From: Rhizoclosmatium globosum
Taxonomy: Eukaryota; Chytridiomycota; Chytridiomycetes; Chytridiales; Chytriomycetaceae
DNA length: 64,000 nucleotides
Assembly (NCBI GenBank): GCA_002104985.1
Contig: MCGO01000017.1
Span: forward strand, 558,001-622,000
Direction: 5' to 3'
Shown: positions 1 through 10,433 of the stretch, piece by piece
How positions within the stretch are numbered: the stretch's first letter is position 1
Layout: every line of letters starts with the position of its first letter
Notes under the pieces: model-generated
The model's database searches: none
Seen by the model: the letters and a program-made list of their open reading frames with translations, nothing else
Told to the model about the DNA's origin: nothing
Program-made: the position numbers and the translations under genes

Positions 1-12
1 ATTGAGTGAAAG

Positions 13-300
13 GTGAGCACGGTGCTGCACGTAAAAATGCAACTCACCTCGTTTTCATTCCAGATTGCGAGTCCATTCCCAAAGCATTGTATCAACTTCG
101 CTTGCACAAAATGACAGCTGTGCTGGATCTGTAGCAAGAGTGAGTACTTTTTTAGACAATATAAACCTAACTCACCTCTTTTCCCTCCAAATTCACGTCC
201 ATTCCTTCCGTATCGTTCCGAAAGCCGTATGTTCCAAATAACGGACGCACTGGATCGGTGTAACAGGTGAGTACTTTAGTCCACACTACGAACTCAACTT
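13..300. repeat. Degenerate tandem repeat, about 127-bp unit
   Basis: The marker GTGAGYAC occurs at 13, 140 and 267, exactly 127 bp apart each time, and a second marker AACTCAMCT recurs at 41, 169 and 291. Between them the units share a patchy backbone (GCGAGTCCATTCC versus CACGTCCATTCC; GCTGGATCTGTA versus ACTGGATCGGTG). At least two full units and a partial third are visible. The markers resemble 5' splice sites on both strands, so duplicated exons of a gene starting left of the window are possible, but no consistent reading frame runs through the units. Confidence 0.6.
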
Positions 301-1320
301 GCTCTCATAACGATTGAAGGAACGAACGACGAAGGGGCTGAATGTGCAGGTTAAAATGAAAACAGCGAATTCGTACCTTTGCCTCTGAGTTGACGGCCAA
401 TGCTGCACTAAGGCAGGATTTAAGATGACGAGCAGAACAGAGTCAAATCAGCCATCAACGATGAGGGAAAAAGAAAAAAAAAATAAGTAAAGATTGCATT
501 AGCGCAAGACTAACCCAAGGTTGATTGGAATCATCGTTGATCAAAGGGTTGGATTGGAGCGGACTCAAACGTCAAGACGAGACGTACCGTCTCTAAAATG
601 CAGATACTAAGGTTAACAAAAAGATGCATCACCGAGACAGGGAGAGGAAGTTGGTTGCGAACCGCCGATTCTCCACAACCCAAGACGACTCACTTGTTCT
701 GGCAGCTGTGGCTATGGTCGGGCGAAAGCGCTAGCTGGCCAATTTGCAATGCTGGTTGATTGATGAATTTTGATGGAAAAAAGGCAAAGAGAAAGGCAGC
801 GATACCACTTTTCTGCTAAGTATTTGACACAAGTCCCATATTTAGGCCAGGCTTTCAAACAGTGGATACAAAATAAAGCATTTAGATTGTTTGACAGATA
901 TCTATAATAAATGAGACGCCTTTAAAAGGCCCCGTTTGTCCACATGTTGTTCGTTTAGGCTGCAATTTGATTATCAACCCAGTCTCAAGCGCTAATTATT
1001 TTATATTGCGCCAGTTTCATAACGTAATTGTCACAACTAATTCAAAGTTAAATCTCGACTTATGTGTGTGTGTTACGACAAAAAGCAGATATAGTATCTG
1101 TTACTATTCTGGCATAATATTTACGACGCTTATTGGTAAAAGAAACAATGTTAGTGTCTCACAATATACGGTAAACATCTGGCACCATATTTTGTTGATG
1201 TTCGACTATTACAAATGGCAAGTCCGCTTTGAAATACGCCGCCACCAAAACTCAACCGTAAAACAATAGCATGACGTCAGCATTTATTATTAATCAAATT
1301 TCAAGCTTTCAATACGGCAC
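301..1320. other. No supported gene
   Basis: This stretch is AT-rich with scattered stops. The only open frame of note (967-1269) lacks an ATG, has no recognisable motif and an amino-acid composition typical of translated intergenic DNA. I see no RNA gene here. Confidence 0.5.
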
Positions 1321-1323
1321 CAA

Positions 1324-1533
1324 TTGAGTATCGATCCTCATAGGGTCAAATTTTGCGATGAATCTGATCAAAAGTTTCCTATTATCTGGACCATCTTTCT
1401 TGCCGTCTTTTTCGCGATTCTTGTCCTCTGTTGTTTTGGTCGGTGTCTACGGTCTTACTATGAACACCATCGTGTACCAGTCCGTGTTGTTCCTGGAGAA
1501 CTCAAAGAATCTCATTACATTCAGGCCTCTTGA
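1324..1533 (+). CDS. Possible small single-pass membrane protein or terminal exon
   Basis: The open frame has no ATG and is preceded by TTGAG, so it may be a last exon after an unseen acceptor site. It encodes about 69 residues: a charged head, a hydrophobic helix at roughly residues 18-38 (motif IIWTIFLAVFFAILVLCC), a Cys/Arg boundary and a basic tail. That is the shape of a type III single-pass protein. No homologue is recognised and the upstream exon is not identified, so this is a weak call based on hydropathy alone. Confidence 0.25.
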   Translation: MSIDPHRVKFCDESDQKFPIIWTIFLAVFFAILVLCCFGRCLRSYYEHHRVPVRVVPGELKESHYIQAS

Positions 1534-1720
1534 ACTTGTTTGTTCAAACTTACGTATTTTATTCCGTTTTGAATTTTGATATAATTATAAAAACTGCCTC
1601 ATCTACATTTGGTGTGCCATAAAGAAGGATTCTTTGCCATCCCCCCAAAACTTTCTCCACCCCCTAAACACAATTTCTTACTTAAAAGAAACTCTTTGAA
1701 ACGATATACTCGAGATATCA

Positions 1721-2521
1721 ATGTCCAACAACTCCGCACTCCAATCAAAAGCCCCAACAGAAATCGTTCAAGCAATTTTTGAACACATCCATCCAACCAA
1801 AGTCCTCTACTTGAAACGCCTCTGTCGACATGTGAATGAATGTCTTAGTGATCCCCACTTCGCCGTCCTGAATATCCGCCGCCATATCAAATCAGTCACA
1901 AGAATCGAGTCCTTCAGTCCAACAAAGACGGACAAATCATGGTTCCATTGGCCGTATTCATACCAAGACGCACACATCAAAGCAACAATGTCATCTCTTG
2001 TCTCAATTTCCTGGTTCGCAAAGATAGATGGCAAGATTCCAGAGTCCATTGGAACGTTACATAACCTGCAGTACCTCAATCTGAATGGAAACTTTTTACA
2101 AGGTGGTATTCCGGCTGAAATAGGGTGTCTCGTGTTGTTAAAGGAGCTTTCAATCCGAAATAACCAACTTAGTGGTCCGATTCCACAAGAAATTGGTTAC
2201 CTAGTAAATCTCGTGCACTTAGACTTGAGTCGAAACAAGTTGGGCGGATGTATCCCCAGCAAAATCGGAAACCCTATTTGTCTCGAGAGTCTATGTCTTG
2301 GATGCAACGAGCTTGAAGGCCAGATTCCAAGAGAACTTGGAAAGTTGTCAAAATTGAGGGACTTCATGTTGGACGGAAACAGGCTCTCAGGAATTATCCC
2401 TGCTGAACTTGAGGGGTTGGAAGAGTTGGAGCAGGTGTTGCTTGGAGGGAATGAGTTTGAGTCTGTTCCGTCCTTGTTTAATGTTTTGCCGAATCTTAAG
2501 AAATGGAATATCAGCAAGTAA
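1721..2521 (+). CDS. F-box-like leucine-rich repeat protein (plant-type LRR)
   Basis: A single exon of 266 residues. The first 50 residues (PTEIVQAIFEHIHPTKVLYL, then a Leu/Arg helix) look like an F-box-type helical head. Residues about 110-250 hold six repeats of the plant-type consensus LxxLxxLxLxxNxLxGxIPxxIG, for example LNLNGNFLQGGIPAEIG. Such F-box/LRR proteins are abundant in some chytrids. By family analogy it would be a substrate-recognition or scaffold protein; no partner can be named. There is no signal peptide or transmembrane segment, so it is probably cytosolic. The stop codon is followed within 10 nt by AATAAA. The ATG at 1721 is the first in frame. Confidence 0.8.
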   Translation: MSNNSALQSKAPTEIVQAIFEHIHPTKVLYLKRLCRHVNECLSDPHFAVLNIRRHIKSVTRIESFSPTKTDKSWFHWPYSYQDAHIKATMSSLVSISWFAKIDGKIPESIGTLHNLQYLNLNGNFLQGGIPAEIGCLVLLKELSIRNNQLSGPIPQEIGYLVNLVHLDLSRNKLGGCIPSKIGNPICLESLCLGCNELEGQIPRELGKLSKLRDFMLDGNRLSGIIPAELEGLEELEQVLLGGNEFESVPSLFNVLPNLKKWNISK

Positions 2522-3138
2522 GGTGAATAAAGAGATTTTTGTGTTCTCAAAGTTCTGAATTGCTGTTGAAATGAAAAACAATCGACAGGTTCAGACTTCA
2601 TTGTTTATACTATTTTTCCAGCTATTTTTCCTCCTAGTGCACCCTTCTTTCTGCAACTTTATGTTTATTCCAACCTTCGCGACTTGATCTTTCGAGAAAA
2701 GTTTCTGTCTCTTCATCGGTCTCTCTCGCGAAAAAACTCCTCTCCCTTTTTTTTACACTCATTCAAAAATCAAGCGATCCAAGTGTTTAATCCACCAGAT
2801 ATCAATATCAATTATGGCATAACATTCTCAGGCACATGAATCTGCTTCCGTGGCACTTGGAACTTTCCGAATTCTGACAAAGGCCCCGATTCCGGAAGGA
2901 ATGCGGAAGTTTTACAACACTCATTGCTGATCCTATCCTCCCGCTGAATACTGTGGACTATTACATATTTAACAACAGTCTACATGCACTCCTCTTGAAG
3001 AGTCTACCTTCAACCGTGACTGTGATTGATACCCTGATTGGTTATGTACAATATAGTTCACTTTCAATAAATAGCATATCTTGTTTACCTAAGAGGTTAT
3101 GAAGTACAACGTCATATTTTGTTTGTTTTTTCCAACGG
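2522..3138. other. Intergenic, no supported gene
   Basis: It contains polyadenylation-type AATAAA at 2526-2531 (after the LRR gene) and near 3066. Several pyrimidine-rich tracts are present. A stretch around 2850-3000 has mildly coding-like composition but no continuous frame or family match I recognise. Confidence 0.45.
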
Positions 3139-5291
3139 ATGGACATCACACGCAAAACTCTTCAGAGTTCACTTCCGCTCTTGAGACAGGCCATCAAGAC
3201 ATGCGATTTCATTTGCGGTTGATACAGAATTGAGTGGTCTCCATCGAGTTGCCAGCGAGGTACCTCATCAGATGATTTGTGTCAAGACATCTCTGCTCAC
3301 CACTGTTTCACAAAGGGACCCCACGGCTCTGATACAGCCCAAGTCCGTTACGAAAAGCTCAAAGCATCGTCTCAAGCATTCGCTATTCTTCAGTTCGGAG
3401 TTGCAAACGTTCACCTGGGACAGCACAATCAAGAAGTAAACCAACATTTCCCACAGCAGCGATACAAACAATCCCTCTAACAGTTACTCCCCCTTCATTT
3501 CAGATACGTCGTAAGATCATTCAACTTCCCTGTCTTCCCACAAGCTGGAAAGCAGATCTTGGGCCTGGACAGACGTTTCCTAGTTGAATCCTCTGCCGTC
3601 GATTTCTTGCTTTCCACAGGCTTCAACTTTGACAACACGTTCAAGACGGGGATTCCGTATGTCCGGTTCGACGAGGAAGGAGATTGCAAAGGCCAATATT
3701 GACAAGATTGAGAATGCGAGTAACAGCAATGTCATTCCACTTGATCATACGAATAGGGATTTCGTGGAAACTGCAATGTGTGTTTTCGTTGAAGGCTTCT
3801 TTTTTTTAAATGATTGAACTGAATGGAGGCTTGAATAGGACCCGTGTTCAGGAATGGCTTGATAGTTCTACGGAGCCTTTCATCAGCATTATTGCAGAAA
3901 ATGGATTCAAGAAGAGACTGATTCACCAGGAAATCCGGTTGAGGTTCAACTCTACCTTGTCAACACGCTCTCGTCACAGGGAAATCATTGTTTCGAAAAT
4001 GTCGGATGCAGAGAGGGAAAGGATCTTGAATGGAGAGGATGAGCGAGAAGCGAAAGCTCTTGGAGAATTGGATTACTTGGTTGGATTCGCCGTGTGATTG
4101 AGTTGATTTCAAAGTCAGATAAGCCTCTGATCGGTCATAATATGTACCTTGGTGAGTATTTGCAGTTGTTGTTATTATACAAAAAGACATCTGATTGGTT
4201 ATTTTAGATTTATGTCAACTATTCAAAAGTTCTGTTTCGAATTGCCTCCAACCGTTGGAGAATTCAAGTCTCTCTGTCATTCTGTTTTCCCTGTGTAAGT
4301 ATCACCAACGGTTGATTAAGTTCTCTAATAAGTTTTGACAGTATTTATGATACAAAGCACATTGCCAACACTGACAAAAAGATCAAGGATTTAGTCACAG
4401 TTTCTGCTCTTTCAGAAATGGTCTCACAACTTTCATCGGAGCCATTTTCTAAACCTGAATTTGGTTTGTTTAATTCCACTTCAAGCATTCCCAGCTAACA
4501 GTCAACCATCTCAGTGATGCACCCTGACTTCCATGATTACTTATCTCCTTCAGCCACAGAAAGATTCCACGAAGCCGGATACGACGCTTTCTCGACGGGA
4601 GTCGCGTTTGCAAAGATGATGTACCATATTGCTGATGTCCCTGAAGGAGAGCCATTGGATCTATCACCCACGATTGAAGCTCAGACAGAACCCGTGTCTA
4701 CAACTCGGTACCACCTCAACCGCTTTGAAAACAAATTGAATGTGATGCGATCTGACGAGCCTATTCTGAATCTCGTTGGTGATGAAGGTGATCAATCGCC
4801 ATTAGGTTATCAGAAAACTGAAAACTTATGTCCTCTGCACAGACCCAATCGACCGATCAAACGTCATGTATCTTGCCAACTTCCCAACCTCCTGGAAAAC
4901 ACACACGATCGTCAGTCTCTGCCAACCACATGTTGGCCACTCCTTTGTCCGTTGGATCAATGAACTTCTGTTTTGTTCAGGTTGCGGACAGGAATCGTGT
5001 TTTGGACCATGTTGCTATCAACGCCATCAAAGTTGCGATTTTGTCGAAGCGTATTCTTGAAGGAAGAGCCGTCGGGTGCTGGAACTCTTCCGCTTAGAGT
5101 TATGCTTCACGAAGAATTTGTTGTTGCTGAGGAGGAGTTGAAGGCGGAAGAGAAGGCGTGAAAGAAGACTCGAAAGCATTGCCACCTCAAGGCAAGAAAC
5201 GTCTCGTAGTGAAGTTGAGGCGGATGCTGAGGATGGGGAGATTTTGGATGAAGATGACGGAACTATTGATGTTGAGCCGGCGCAAAGTTGA
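3139..5291 (+). CDS. PARN-family poly(A)-specific ribonuclease (deadenylase)
   Basis: A CAF1/PARN-type DEDDh 3'-5' exoribonuclease that would shorten mRNA poly(A) tails. The N-terminus MDITRKTLQSSLPLLRQAI matches the family start. The active-site blocks are in order: VDTELSGL (Asp, Glu; ~3215), RYEKLKASSQAFAILQFGV (~3340), FPVFPQAG (~3530), VDFLLSTGF (~3600), LIGHNMYL continuing across an intron into DLCQLF (third Asp; ~4130-4215), and HEAGYDAFSTG (His and last Asp; ~4575). The acidic tail (EADAEDGEILDEDDG) ends at 5291. At least five short introns are implied. One extra T near 3211 breaks the first active-site block, and further frame changes occur downstream; all catalytic residues survive, so sequence error is more likely than a pseudogene. 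PARN is absent from budding yeast, which supports an early-diverging fungus. Confidence 0.85.
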
Positions 5292-5373
5292 AGCGCCAGA
5301 AGAGCGATAGTTCTTGTGTAATTTCCTAAATGAAATAAACAAGAAAATTGGGTGATATAGAAGATCGAATGTG

Positions 5374-5378
5374 ATTGG
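5374..5378 (-). promoter_or_regulatory. CCAAT box upstream of secreted-protein gene A
   Basis: ATTGG lies 81 nt before the ATG at 5455. Equivalent boxes sit at similar distances before the three paralogues. NF-Y binds this pentamer in either orientation, and the window encodes NF-YA at 28.8 kb. Functional use is inferred from position only. Confidence 0.4.
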
Positions 5379-5454
5379 TGGAAGGTATTGTTGTTGGGAC
5401 AACAAAGGAATTCTGACTCCATTGTGAAAGAATACCCGAAACAAGAACGCAAAC

Positions 5455-5726
5455 ATGAAAACCGCTTTGCTGATGCTGTTTGCTACCGTTTGCTTGTCAC
5501 AGCCACTGCCATCAGATCCTCTCAAGAGCTCGAACCATATTCTCCCAACAAATGTCCCCATTGGAGCTTATGGCTGCAGTGGTCGCAAAGTGTATCAGTA
5601 CGGTTATCCGTACAACGACAAACGGTACCAACCAGATTGGCTCTTGGTGGGCAAGTGCCCTACGGAAGTACTTGCAACTATGATCCCACGGATATGACTG
5701 TCGAATGCACTGATGATAATAACTGA
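5455..5726 (+). CDS. Small secreted cysteine protein, array copy A (one frameshift)
   Basis: First of four tandem paralogues. A signal peptide (MKTALLMLFATVCLSQPLPS) leads into the family core IGAYGCSG, YQYGY and W, and ends with TCNYDP and a final Cys (VECTDDNN). Reading the last third requires a one-base shift near 5660; the other three copies need none. Four conserved cysteines and the spacing Cys-Ser-Gly, Trp, Cys, Gly-Thr-x-Cys recall CBM19-type chitin-binding modules, which is a weak similarity. Likely role: extracellular or wall-associated carbohydrate-binding protein. AATAAA follows at about 5771. Confidence 0.65.
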
Positions 5727-5936
5727 CATTTGGACTGACGTACTCTTAATTCATTTATGATATACCCAAAATGAATAAACTTAGGTTTCTTCCTTCTTTG
5801 TTTTATATGTAGATGAGAAAAGAGAACGAAATGTACGACGGTGACTGATATATTCATTCGCTATCACTAATCGATACATTTTCTTGATTGGTTGTTATGT
5901 GATGCCAATCAAAATTCAAACTAAGGAATAGAATTG

Positions 5937-5941
5937 ATTGG
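5937..5941 (-). promoter_or_regulatory. CCAAT box upstream of copy B
   Basis: ATTGG lies 73 nt before the ATG at 6010; a second ATTGG is at 5887-5891. This is the same arrangement as upstream of copies A, C and D. Confidence 0.4.
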
Positions 5942-6009
5942 GGGTTTCAAGGTATTCAAATTCCATCGTTGAAACAAAACCACAATTCAATTACCTCAAA
6001 TTGCGTCCA

Positions 6010-6273
6010 ATGAGAACCACAATTGCCTTACTCTTTGCTGTCATCGGACAATGTCTTGCTCAAAGCCTTCCTGCTGCTCCACTAAGAAGTTCAAAGAACG
6101 GATTGAGTAAAGATGTTGCTATCGGAGCGTATGCCTGCAGCGGGGCTAATATGTATCAATATGGATACGTGACAACCGACAAAGTAGATTGGATTTATAT
6201 GACCACGTGTGGTGCGGGCACAGTTTGCAAGTATGATCCAGTCAATTTATATGTTGGCTGCATTGCAGCTTGA
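6010..6273 (+). CDS. Small secreted cysteine protein, array copy B
   Basis: An intact single exon of 87 residues. The ATG at 6010 is chosen over the upstream open frame because it starts a clean signal peptide (MRTTIALLFAVIGQCLAQ). The mature part carries DVAIGAYACSG, MYQYGY, KVDWIYMTTC, GTVCKYDP and YVGC, giving four conserved Cys. The core is shared almost word for word with copies C and D. It is predicted secreted; a CBM19-like chitin-binding role is a hypothesis only. AATAAA is at about 6313. Confidence 0.8.
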   Translation: MRTTIALLFAVIGQCLAQSLPAAPLRSSKNGLSKDVAIGAYACSGANMYQYGYVTTDKVDWIYMTTCGAGTVCKYDPVNLYVGCIAA

Positions 6274-6333
6274 ACATTTATTTCCCCTGTTACATTTTGC
6301 AGTTAATATACCAATAAATCCACAATGCTTCTG

Positions 6334-6338
6334 ATTGG
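6334..6338 (-). promoter_or_regulatory. CCAAT box upstream of copy C
   Basis: ATTGG (within CTGATTGGG) lies 88 nt before the ATG at 6422, matching the arrangement in the other array members. Confidence 0.4.
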
Positions 6339-6421
6339 GTTGAGCACCTTACACAAATCCGACAGAAGTTTCATTGTCATTGTCACCCATTTGAAAAAAT
6401 CAACACAAACAAAAACGCGAT

Positions 6422-6685
6422 ATGAACGCAGTTCTTTTATTCCTTGCCACAGCAATTATTAGCTGTGCGGCGCAGAACCCACCTACGACCCCCTTCAAGA
6501 GTACTAAAAATGGTTTGCCTACTGATGTGGCAATTGGAGCCTATGCCTGCAGTGGACCCAACATTTATCAGTACGCCTACGTTTCGCTCAACAAGGTAGA
6601 CTGGATTTTGCTCAACACTTGTGCTTCTGGAACTACTTGCAAATATGACACGCAGAACCTGTATGTTGGTTGTATCCCACTTTGA
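6422..6685 (+). CDS. Small secreted cysteine protein, array copy C
   Basis: An intact single exon of 87 residues: signal peptide MNAVLLFLATAIISCAAQ, then TDVAIGAYACSG, IYQYAY, KVDWILLNTC, GTTCKYDT and YVGC. All four core cysteines are kept. The two ends of the protein vary more than the core. Short 3' UTR with AATAAA near 6709. Confidence 0.8.
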   Translation: MNAVLLFLATAIISCAAQNPPTTPFKSTKNGLPTDVAIGAYACSGPNIYQYAYVSLNKVDWILLNTCASGTTCKYDTQNLYVGCIPL

Positions 6686-6801
6686 TTACCTCTTCAACTA
6701 TTATACCAAATAAACGTCTATATAATCCACCAGTAGACTATAATTGCATTATACTTGATTTTTACTCAAGTGACACACAGTTCCGAACTAGACCTGTTCT
6801 G

Positions 6802-6806
6802 ATTGG
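6802..6806 (-). promoter_or_regulatory. CCAAT box upstream of copy D
   Basis: ATTGG (within CTGATTGGCG) lies 104 nt before the ATG at 6906; same arrangement as the other copies. Confidence 0.4.
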
Positions 6807-6905
6807 CGTGTCTGAAGAATGCGAATCAAATTCGACCTTCTCTATTCCAAACTTCACTCCAAAATAATTAATCCAAATCTCTTGATAGGCCGTACCTGCA
6901 ACAGC

Positions 6906-7163
6906 ATGCGCTCAGTTCTCTTGTTTTTAGCTACAGCTATTACCTACAGCACTGCACAGAAACTCCCAGCGGCACCATTCAAGAGTACAAAAAAAAGCTT
7001 TGCAACTGATGTAGCTATTGGAGCTTACGCTTGTAGTGGACCTGATATGTATCAGTACGGCTACGTAGCCATCAACAAGGTTGATTGGATTTATATGACT
7101 TCCTGCCAAACTGGTACGACTTGCAAGTACGATCCTGTAAACTTTTACGTTGGTTGCGTTTGA
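6906..7163 (+). CDS. Small secreted cysteine protein, array copy D
   Basis: An intact exon of 85 residues. The ATG at 6906 opens the signal peptide MRSVLLFLATAITYSTAQ and is preferred to the longer upstream frame. The core DVAIGAYACSG, MYQYGY, KVDWIYMTSC, GTTCKYDP and YVGC is nearly identical to copies B and C. Last member of the head-to-tail array; AATAAA at about 7188. The next gene is convergent. Confidence 0.8.
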   Translation: MRSVLLFLATAITYSTAQKLPAAPFKSTKKSFATDVAIGAYACSGPDMYQYGYVAINKVDWIYMTSCQTGTTCKYDPVNFYVGCV

Positions 7164-7274
7164 TACCTTTTCGAGTTAACTACTTCAATAAATACATATC
7201 TTTACTCTCAAATTACTGTTCTCATTCATGATATCATTGTAACAATATCCGTGATCCTATAGCTTCCTCATGCG

Positions 7275-9028
7275 TTAGTGGCCGCCAGGTTTACTTGGAC
7301 CCTTCGCCCCACTTATGTCATTCGCCAAAGCAACGACAGCCTCAAAACCTCCCACTACACCTCCAAACACACCAACTATCATGATCACAATACCAAATAC
7401 TTTCTCATTCCAAGTGCGATTGTGAAATCCAAATAATTTGAAGTCAAATAGCACAGGGAACACGAAAATCAGTGCCTTAATCTTAATTAGTACTAATAAC
7501 TTCAGAAACCAATGAGATATTACCGTATTAGCCAACGCTCCCAGCAATGTCATGAAATCCTTAAAAAAGGGAACTGCCATAGCGAGACCTACAATTACCA
7601 CCATTATCACACTTCTTAGAGCCCATCTATATTTTGTTTCGACCACAATATTTGAGTTTGACAGAGCTGCAAGGTCGAGCCTTCGTTCCACTTCCAACGA
7701 GAAAGAAGTGACAAGCACAGGAATTGCGAAAAGAATATGCGCGGTGATAAGGAACACAGCCGAGTTTGCGATGATTCCGGGAGGCAGGTTGTTGAGAATC
7801 GGGAATCGGTGAGATTTCCGTACGCGGCTGTAGGGAAATCAAAGTCAGCGCTGAAATCGAATTGATTACTCTGACCGTATCCTACTATTGCCGTGACGAG
7901 GTACATTGCGGAAATGATCACCATTGAGAGACTCAACACCATTCGGAACTTCTTGGGCTCAGCCATCGATGCCTCTACTTCAGGATACTTATAAACGCGA
8001 ATATTAGTGTAGGGCTCAATAGTTAACGCGGTCTTACGATGAAGTTTCCAGAATATGAAAACGAGATGCTTCCTAAGGCTGACGCAAATTGTCGAAAATC
8101 GATGAACTTGTGCGTTACTTTGTCGTAATTGATGGGCATATCATGAATTGAGGACACAATGACCGTTCCAATAACGACAAGAGTCGCGAATACTCCGAAA
8201 GCACTGATTTTCGTTACGAAGTTTAGCTCAATTAAACGAATGATCGACTGTACCTGAATATAGCAATCTCCTTTAGTGTTTTGTACATCAAGAACGGTAT
8301 CATAATGAGGAAGGCGCTTAGAACCATCCTGTGAAAGTGAATCAGACCCCAAATCCAATCTCATGGAACCAAACACACCACACTTTCATCGAAAACGTCC
8401 CGAAAAGAAACTCCAAATTCATTCCAGTCAGAATAAAGTACACAATAGGGACACCTGTTAATCAAGATTGAGAAGGCCAACAAGAGGAACTCAACATGTC
8501 ATACCCAACAACATAGCATCTGTGAACAGCTCCACAAGTATTTTCCCGGGCTTTCCGTAAGCTTCGTAACCAACAGCAGAGAACCCGGTCAGTCTCCTCC
8601 CACTTGAACCCCGGCTATTGGCATATAGGCACTTGATCAACAACCCACCAGCATACTGATTCGAGAAGGCGGAAAAGACAATCAGTCCAACTCCAATCCA
8701 ACCACTTTGATTTAATGCGTATGGAAGTTGAAGAACTCCTGATCCAGCAATCACACAACTGTCAAACGTCAAATTGATATTAGGATGTCACTGCTTACTT
8801 TGACTGCTCAAACTCACATAATGTGATATATTGCTTCTGCGACAGTGTTACCCTTGTGGCCGTGAGATGGTTCTTCAATCTCAAACGTATGATCTGGTGA
8901 GTGAGGAAGTCAATCATCGTGCCTCGCGAGACAAGAAGCATACCAGATGCTGCATCCGACAAAGAGGGAGACTCGGGTCGACTTCTCAAGTTGGAGTATG
9001 ACTCACTGCGAATGAGTGGAGCCTGCAT
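7275..9028 (-). CDS. AAAP-family amino-acid permease, copy 1
   Basis: A multi-pass transporter of the amino acid/auxin permease family (Aa_trans), similar in layout to vacuolar AVT-type carriers. The ATG at 9028 starts MQAPLIRSESYSNL. A 51-nt intron precedes the acidic segment (HTFEIEEPSHGHKGNTVAEA), and a second intron ends just before CVIAGSGVLQLPYALNQSGW, the first helix with the family GxGxLxLPYA signature. Further blocks are VGLIVFSAFSNQYAGGLLIK, GYEAYGKPGK, VPIVYFILTGMNLEFLFG and, near the C-terminus, GVFGGVVGGFEAVVALANDI. About ten hydrophobic helices can be counted. Introns are 50-70 nt. It probably moves neutral amino acids across the vacuolar or plasma membrane; substrate is not predictable. 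A paralogue lies at 10935-12740 in the same orientation. Confidence 0.75.
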
Positions 9029-9320
9029 TTGAATGCACAATCTTACGGTGGAAAACACATATGGCTGAGACTAATCTATTACACAAGAGCAACGAACTAG
9101 TAAAGCAAAACACTCAGCTTGAATAAAAACAGAGATGAAAACTCCAATGCAGAAGGTACTGTCTCAATTGAGAAATAAAGAATCCAGAAAATAAACACAG
9201 ACACAAGGTCTTTAGATACAGAAGGGAAAAAAGGGGAAACTCAAAGCCCCATTATAACATCAGAATAAACAGAAGATACAGAAGATTAAAATTAAGTTAC
9301 TCAACTGGGTTCCCAGAAAT

Positions 9321-10433
9321 TTAGAGCAAAAGAACCATGGCAGCGGCAGCAACGGCGGAGAAGGCAACAGAAGCGGCAGATCCAACCTTGATGTTGATTG
9401 AAGTGGTGGTGGTGGTGGCAGAGGCTGGGGCAACAGCTGCAGTAGTAACTGTAACTGGAGCGGCAGTGGTGGTAGCAGCAGCGGCGGTGGTAGTAGCAGC
9501 AGCGGCGGTGGTGGTAGCGGTGGTAGTGGCAGCAGTTCCAACGGTAGTCACGGGAGCAGAACCCAAAACCAAGTTGAAAGTCTGGGCAGCTGCCTGACGT
9601 CTTCTACGAGCAGCCTGGACAGAGTACAAAATAGAAACAAGACCAGCGTCTGATCCATCGATGGCGTTGAAGTAGGTGATAGAGAAGACAGTACCAGTAA
9701 CATCAAGGTGGAAAACGATGTATGGAGTCTGGCTAACAGATGGTCCAGCAAGGAATCCAAAGACAGGGTCACTGATAACAATGGAAGAAACAGCGTTGGC
9801 GTCCACTACGAGAGTTTTTGACAAGGAGACCTTTTTTCCGCTAGCAGAGGCCTTGCCAACAACAACGTCGGCGCTTTGGGAAAGGACTGGTGATTTAGTG
9901 AGGAGGGACTGTCCTGGAACAAGAGTAACTGGGAAAGTGACAAAAGATTTGGACAAAACAGTCACATCAAAGGTGGTACCAGCTGGGAGAGCGATGGATT
10001 TGGCAACGTTGGCAAGGGTAGAAGCATCATCACCAGTGTAGGCGGTACCGTTGGTGTTGACAACACCCTTGGCCAATGCATCTTGGAAGGAGACAACCGC
10101 CGCACAGACATTGTTGACATAAGCACTGACAAGGTCCTTGCCGGAGGATCCCAAGTTGGAGTTAGCAAAGTCACGTCTGCCCTTGGCAGCACCAGTGGCA
10201 GATGGAGCAGCAGAGGCGGCAGCAGTTGTGGTGGTGGCAGTGGTAGCAGCTGGGCATCCGTTGATGAGGGCTGGGCAAGCCTGGACAAAGGTTGGGAGGT
10301 CGACTACAGTCTTCAAGAGGACATCACAGGAGGTGATTCCGATACTGTTCTGGTATGCTCCGATCTGAGCAGCAGTTTGCTTGTAGGTAGACGCAGAGGC
10401 GACGGCAGCAACGAGGAGCAATGGAGCGAACAT
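9321..10433 (-). CDS. GPI-type Ser/Thr/Ala-rich surface protein
   Basis: A single intronless frame of 370 residues. The ATG at 10433 begins a signal peptide (MFAPLLLVAAVASAS), so the upstream 17 in-frame residues are excluded. A short Cys-containing N-terminal module follows (Cys at TSCDVLL, QACPAL, NGCPA), then a Thr/Ala-rich linker, a beta-rich middle segment, and basic clusters KGRR and ARRRRQ that look like Kex2-type processing sites. A long (TTA)n-type Thr/Ala tail leads to a final hydrophobic run (AVAAAAMVLLL) without charged residues, as expected for GPI attachment. Likely a heavily O-glycosylated wall or membrane protein. It sits between the two permeases and was not part of their duplication. 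Confidence 0.7.
   Translation of the reverse strand: MFAPLLLVAAVASASTYKQTAAQIGAYQNSIGITSCDVLLKTVVDLPTFVQACPALINGCPAATTATTTTAAASAAPSATGAAKGRRDFANSNLGSSGKDLVSAYVNNVCAAVVSFQDALAKGVVNTNGTAYTGDDASTLANVAKSIALPAGTTFDVTVLSKSFVTFPVTLVPGQSLLTKSPVLSQSADVVVGKASASGKKVSLSKTLVVDANAVSSIVISDPVFGFLAGPSVSQTPYIVFHLDVTGTVFSITYFNAIDGSDAGLVSILYSVQAARRRRQAAAQTFNLVLGSAPVTTVGTAATTTATTTAAAATTTAAAATTTAAPVTVTTAAVAPASATTTTTSINIKVGSAASVAFSAVAAAAMVLLL

Noticed and set aside
967..1269. 100-residue open frame
   Set aside because: No ATG at its start, no domain, composition like random AT-rich DNA; no splice or promoter context.
9260..9597. Long Leu/Pro and Val/Ala frames on both strands
   Set aside because: They are out-of-frame shadows of the Thr/Ala repeat of the GPI-type gene on the minus strand.
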